Of a stretch of DNA of 5,590 nucleotides, positions 5,569 to 5,590 are shown piece after piece. How positions within the stretch are numbered: the stretch's first letter is position 1; each line of letters opens with the position of its first letter. Under the pieces are notes generated by a model that saw nothing but the letters and a program-made list of their open reading frames with translations, made no database searches and was not told the origin of the DNA. The translations under genes and the position numbers were made by a program. Where the stretch lies: NCBI GenBank assembly GCA_900555295.1, contig USKN01000125.1, positions 1 through 5,590 of the forward strand. The letters run 5' to 3'. Source of the stretch: an uncultured Eubacteriales bacterium (lineage in GTDB: Bacteria; Bacillota; Clostridia; UMGS1810).

Positions 5569-5590
5569 AAAAAATTAAAAAAATAGTTTT

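Noticed and set aside
1..5590. Phage, transposon, CRISPR, toxin-antitoxin, retron, riboswitch or tRNA/rRNA content.
   Set aside because: No open frame carries such domains, there are no regular spacer repeats, and no conserved RNA structure is recognisable in the short intergenic parts.

Overview
This is an AT-rich window (by eye below about 40 % GC) with Firmicutes-type genes, Shine-Dalgarno sites and sigma-A promoters. Two of the four genes start with TTG. Gene content, order and protein sequence fit a member of the Clostridia. I cannot name a genus, and 'Clostridia' is inference from protein character.

Layout, all genes on the + strand: (1) 1-116 is a leader with a small inverted repeat and a clear extended -10 promoter. 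(2) 117-2093 is recJ, the single-strand-specific 5'-3' exonuclease. (3) 2117-4297 is rel, a full-length bifunctional (p)ppGpp synthetase/hydrolase. (4) 4314-4928 is a small glyoxalase-II-like metallo-beta-lactamase-fold hydrolase. Gaps of 23 and 16 bases, with no promoter or terminator between them, make these three a likely operon. (5) 4929-5055 is a 127-base control region with phased A-tracts, a 33-base dyad, a near-consensus extended -10 promoter and a perfect 19-base palindrome. (6) 5056-5514 is a MarR-family regulator resembling FabT, the fatty-acid synthesis repressor. (7) 5515-5590 holds a strong hairpin whose T-run lies on the - strand, so it suits a leftward gene beyond the right edge.

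The first operon combines DNA repair (RecJ) with the stringent response (Rel), an order familiar from Firmicutes, but apt and dtd, which often sit in this cluster, are absent. The marR gene is a separate transcription unit and is probably autoregulated through the palindrome just upstream of its ribosome binding site. No gap between genes exceeds 300 bases.

I found no defence system, mobile element, CRISPR array, RNA gene or obviously new biological system here. The coding content is conserved housekeeping. The least explained sequence is the control region in front of marR and the question of what that regulator controls.
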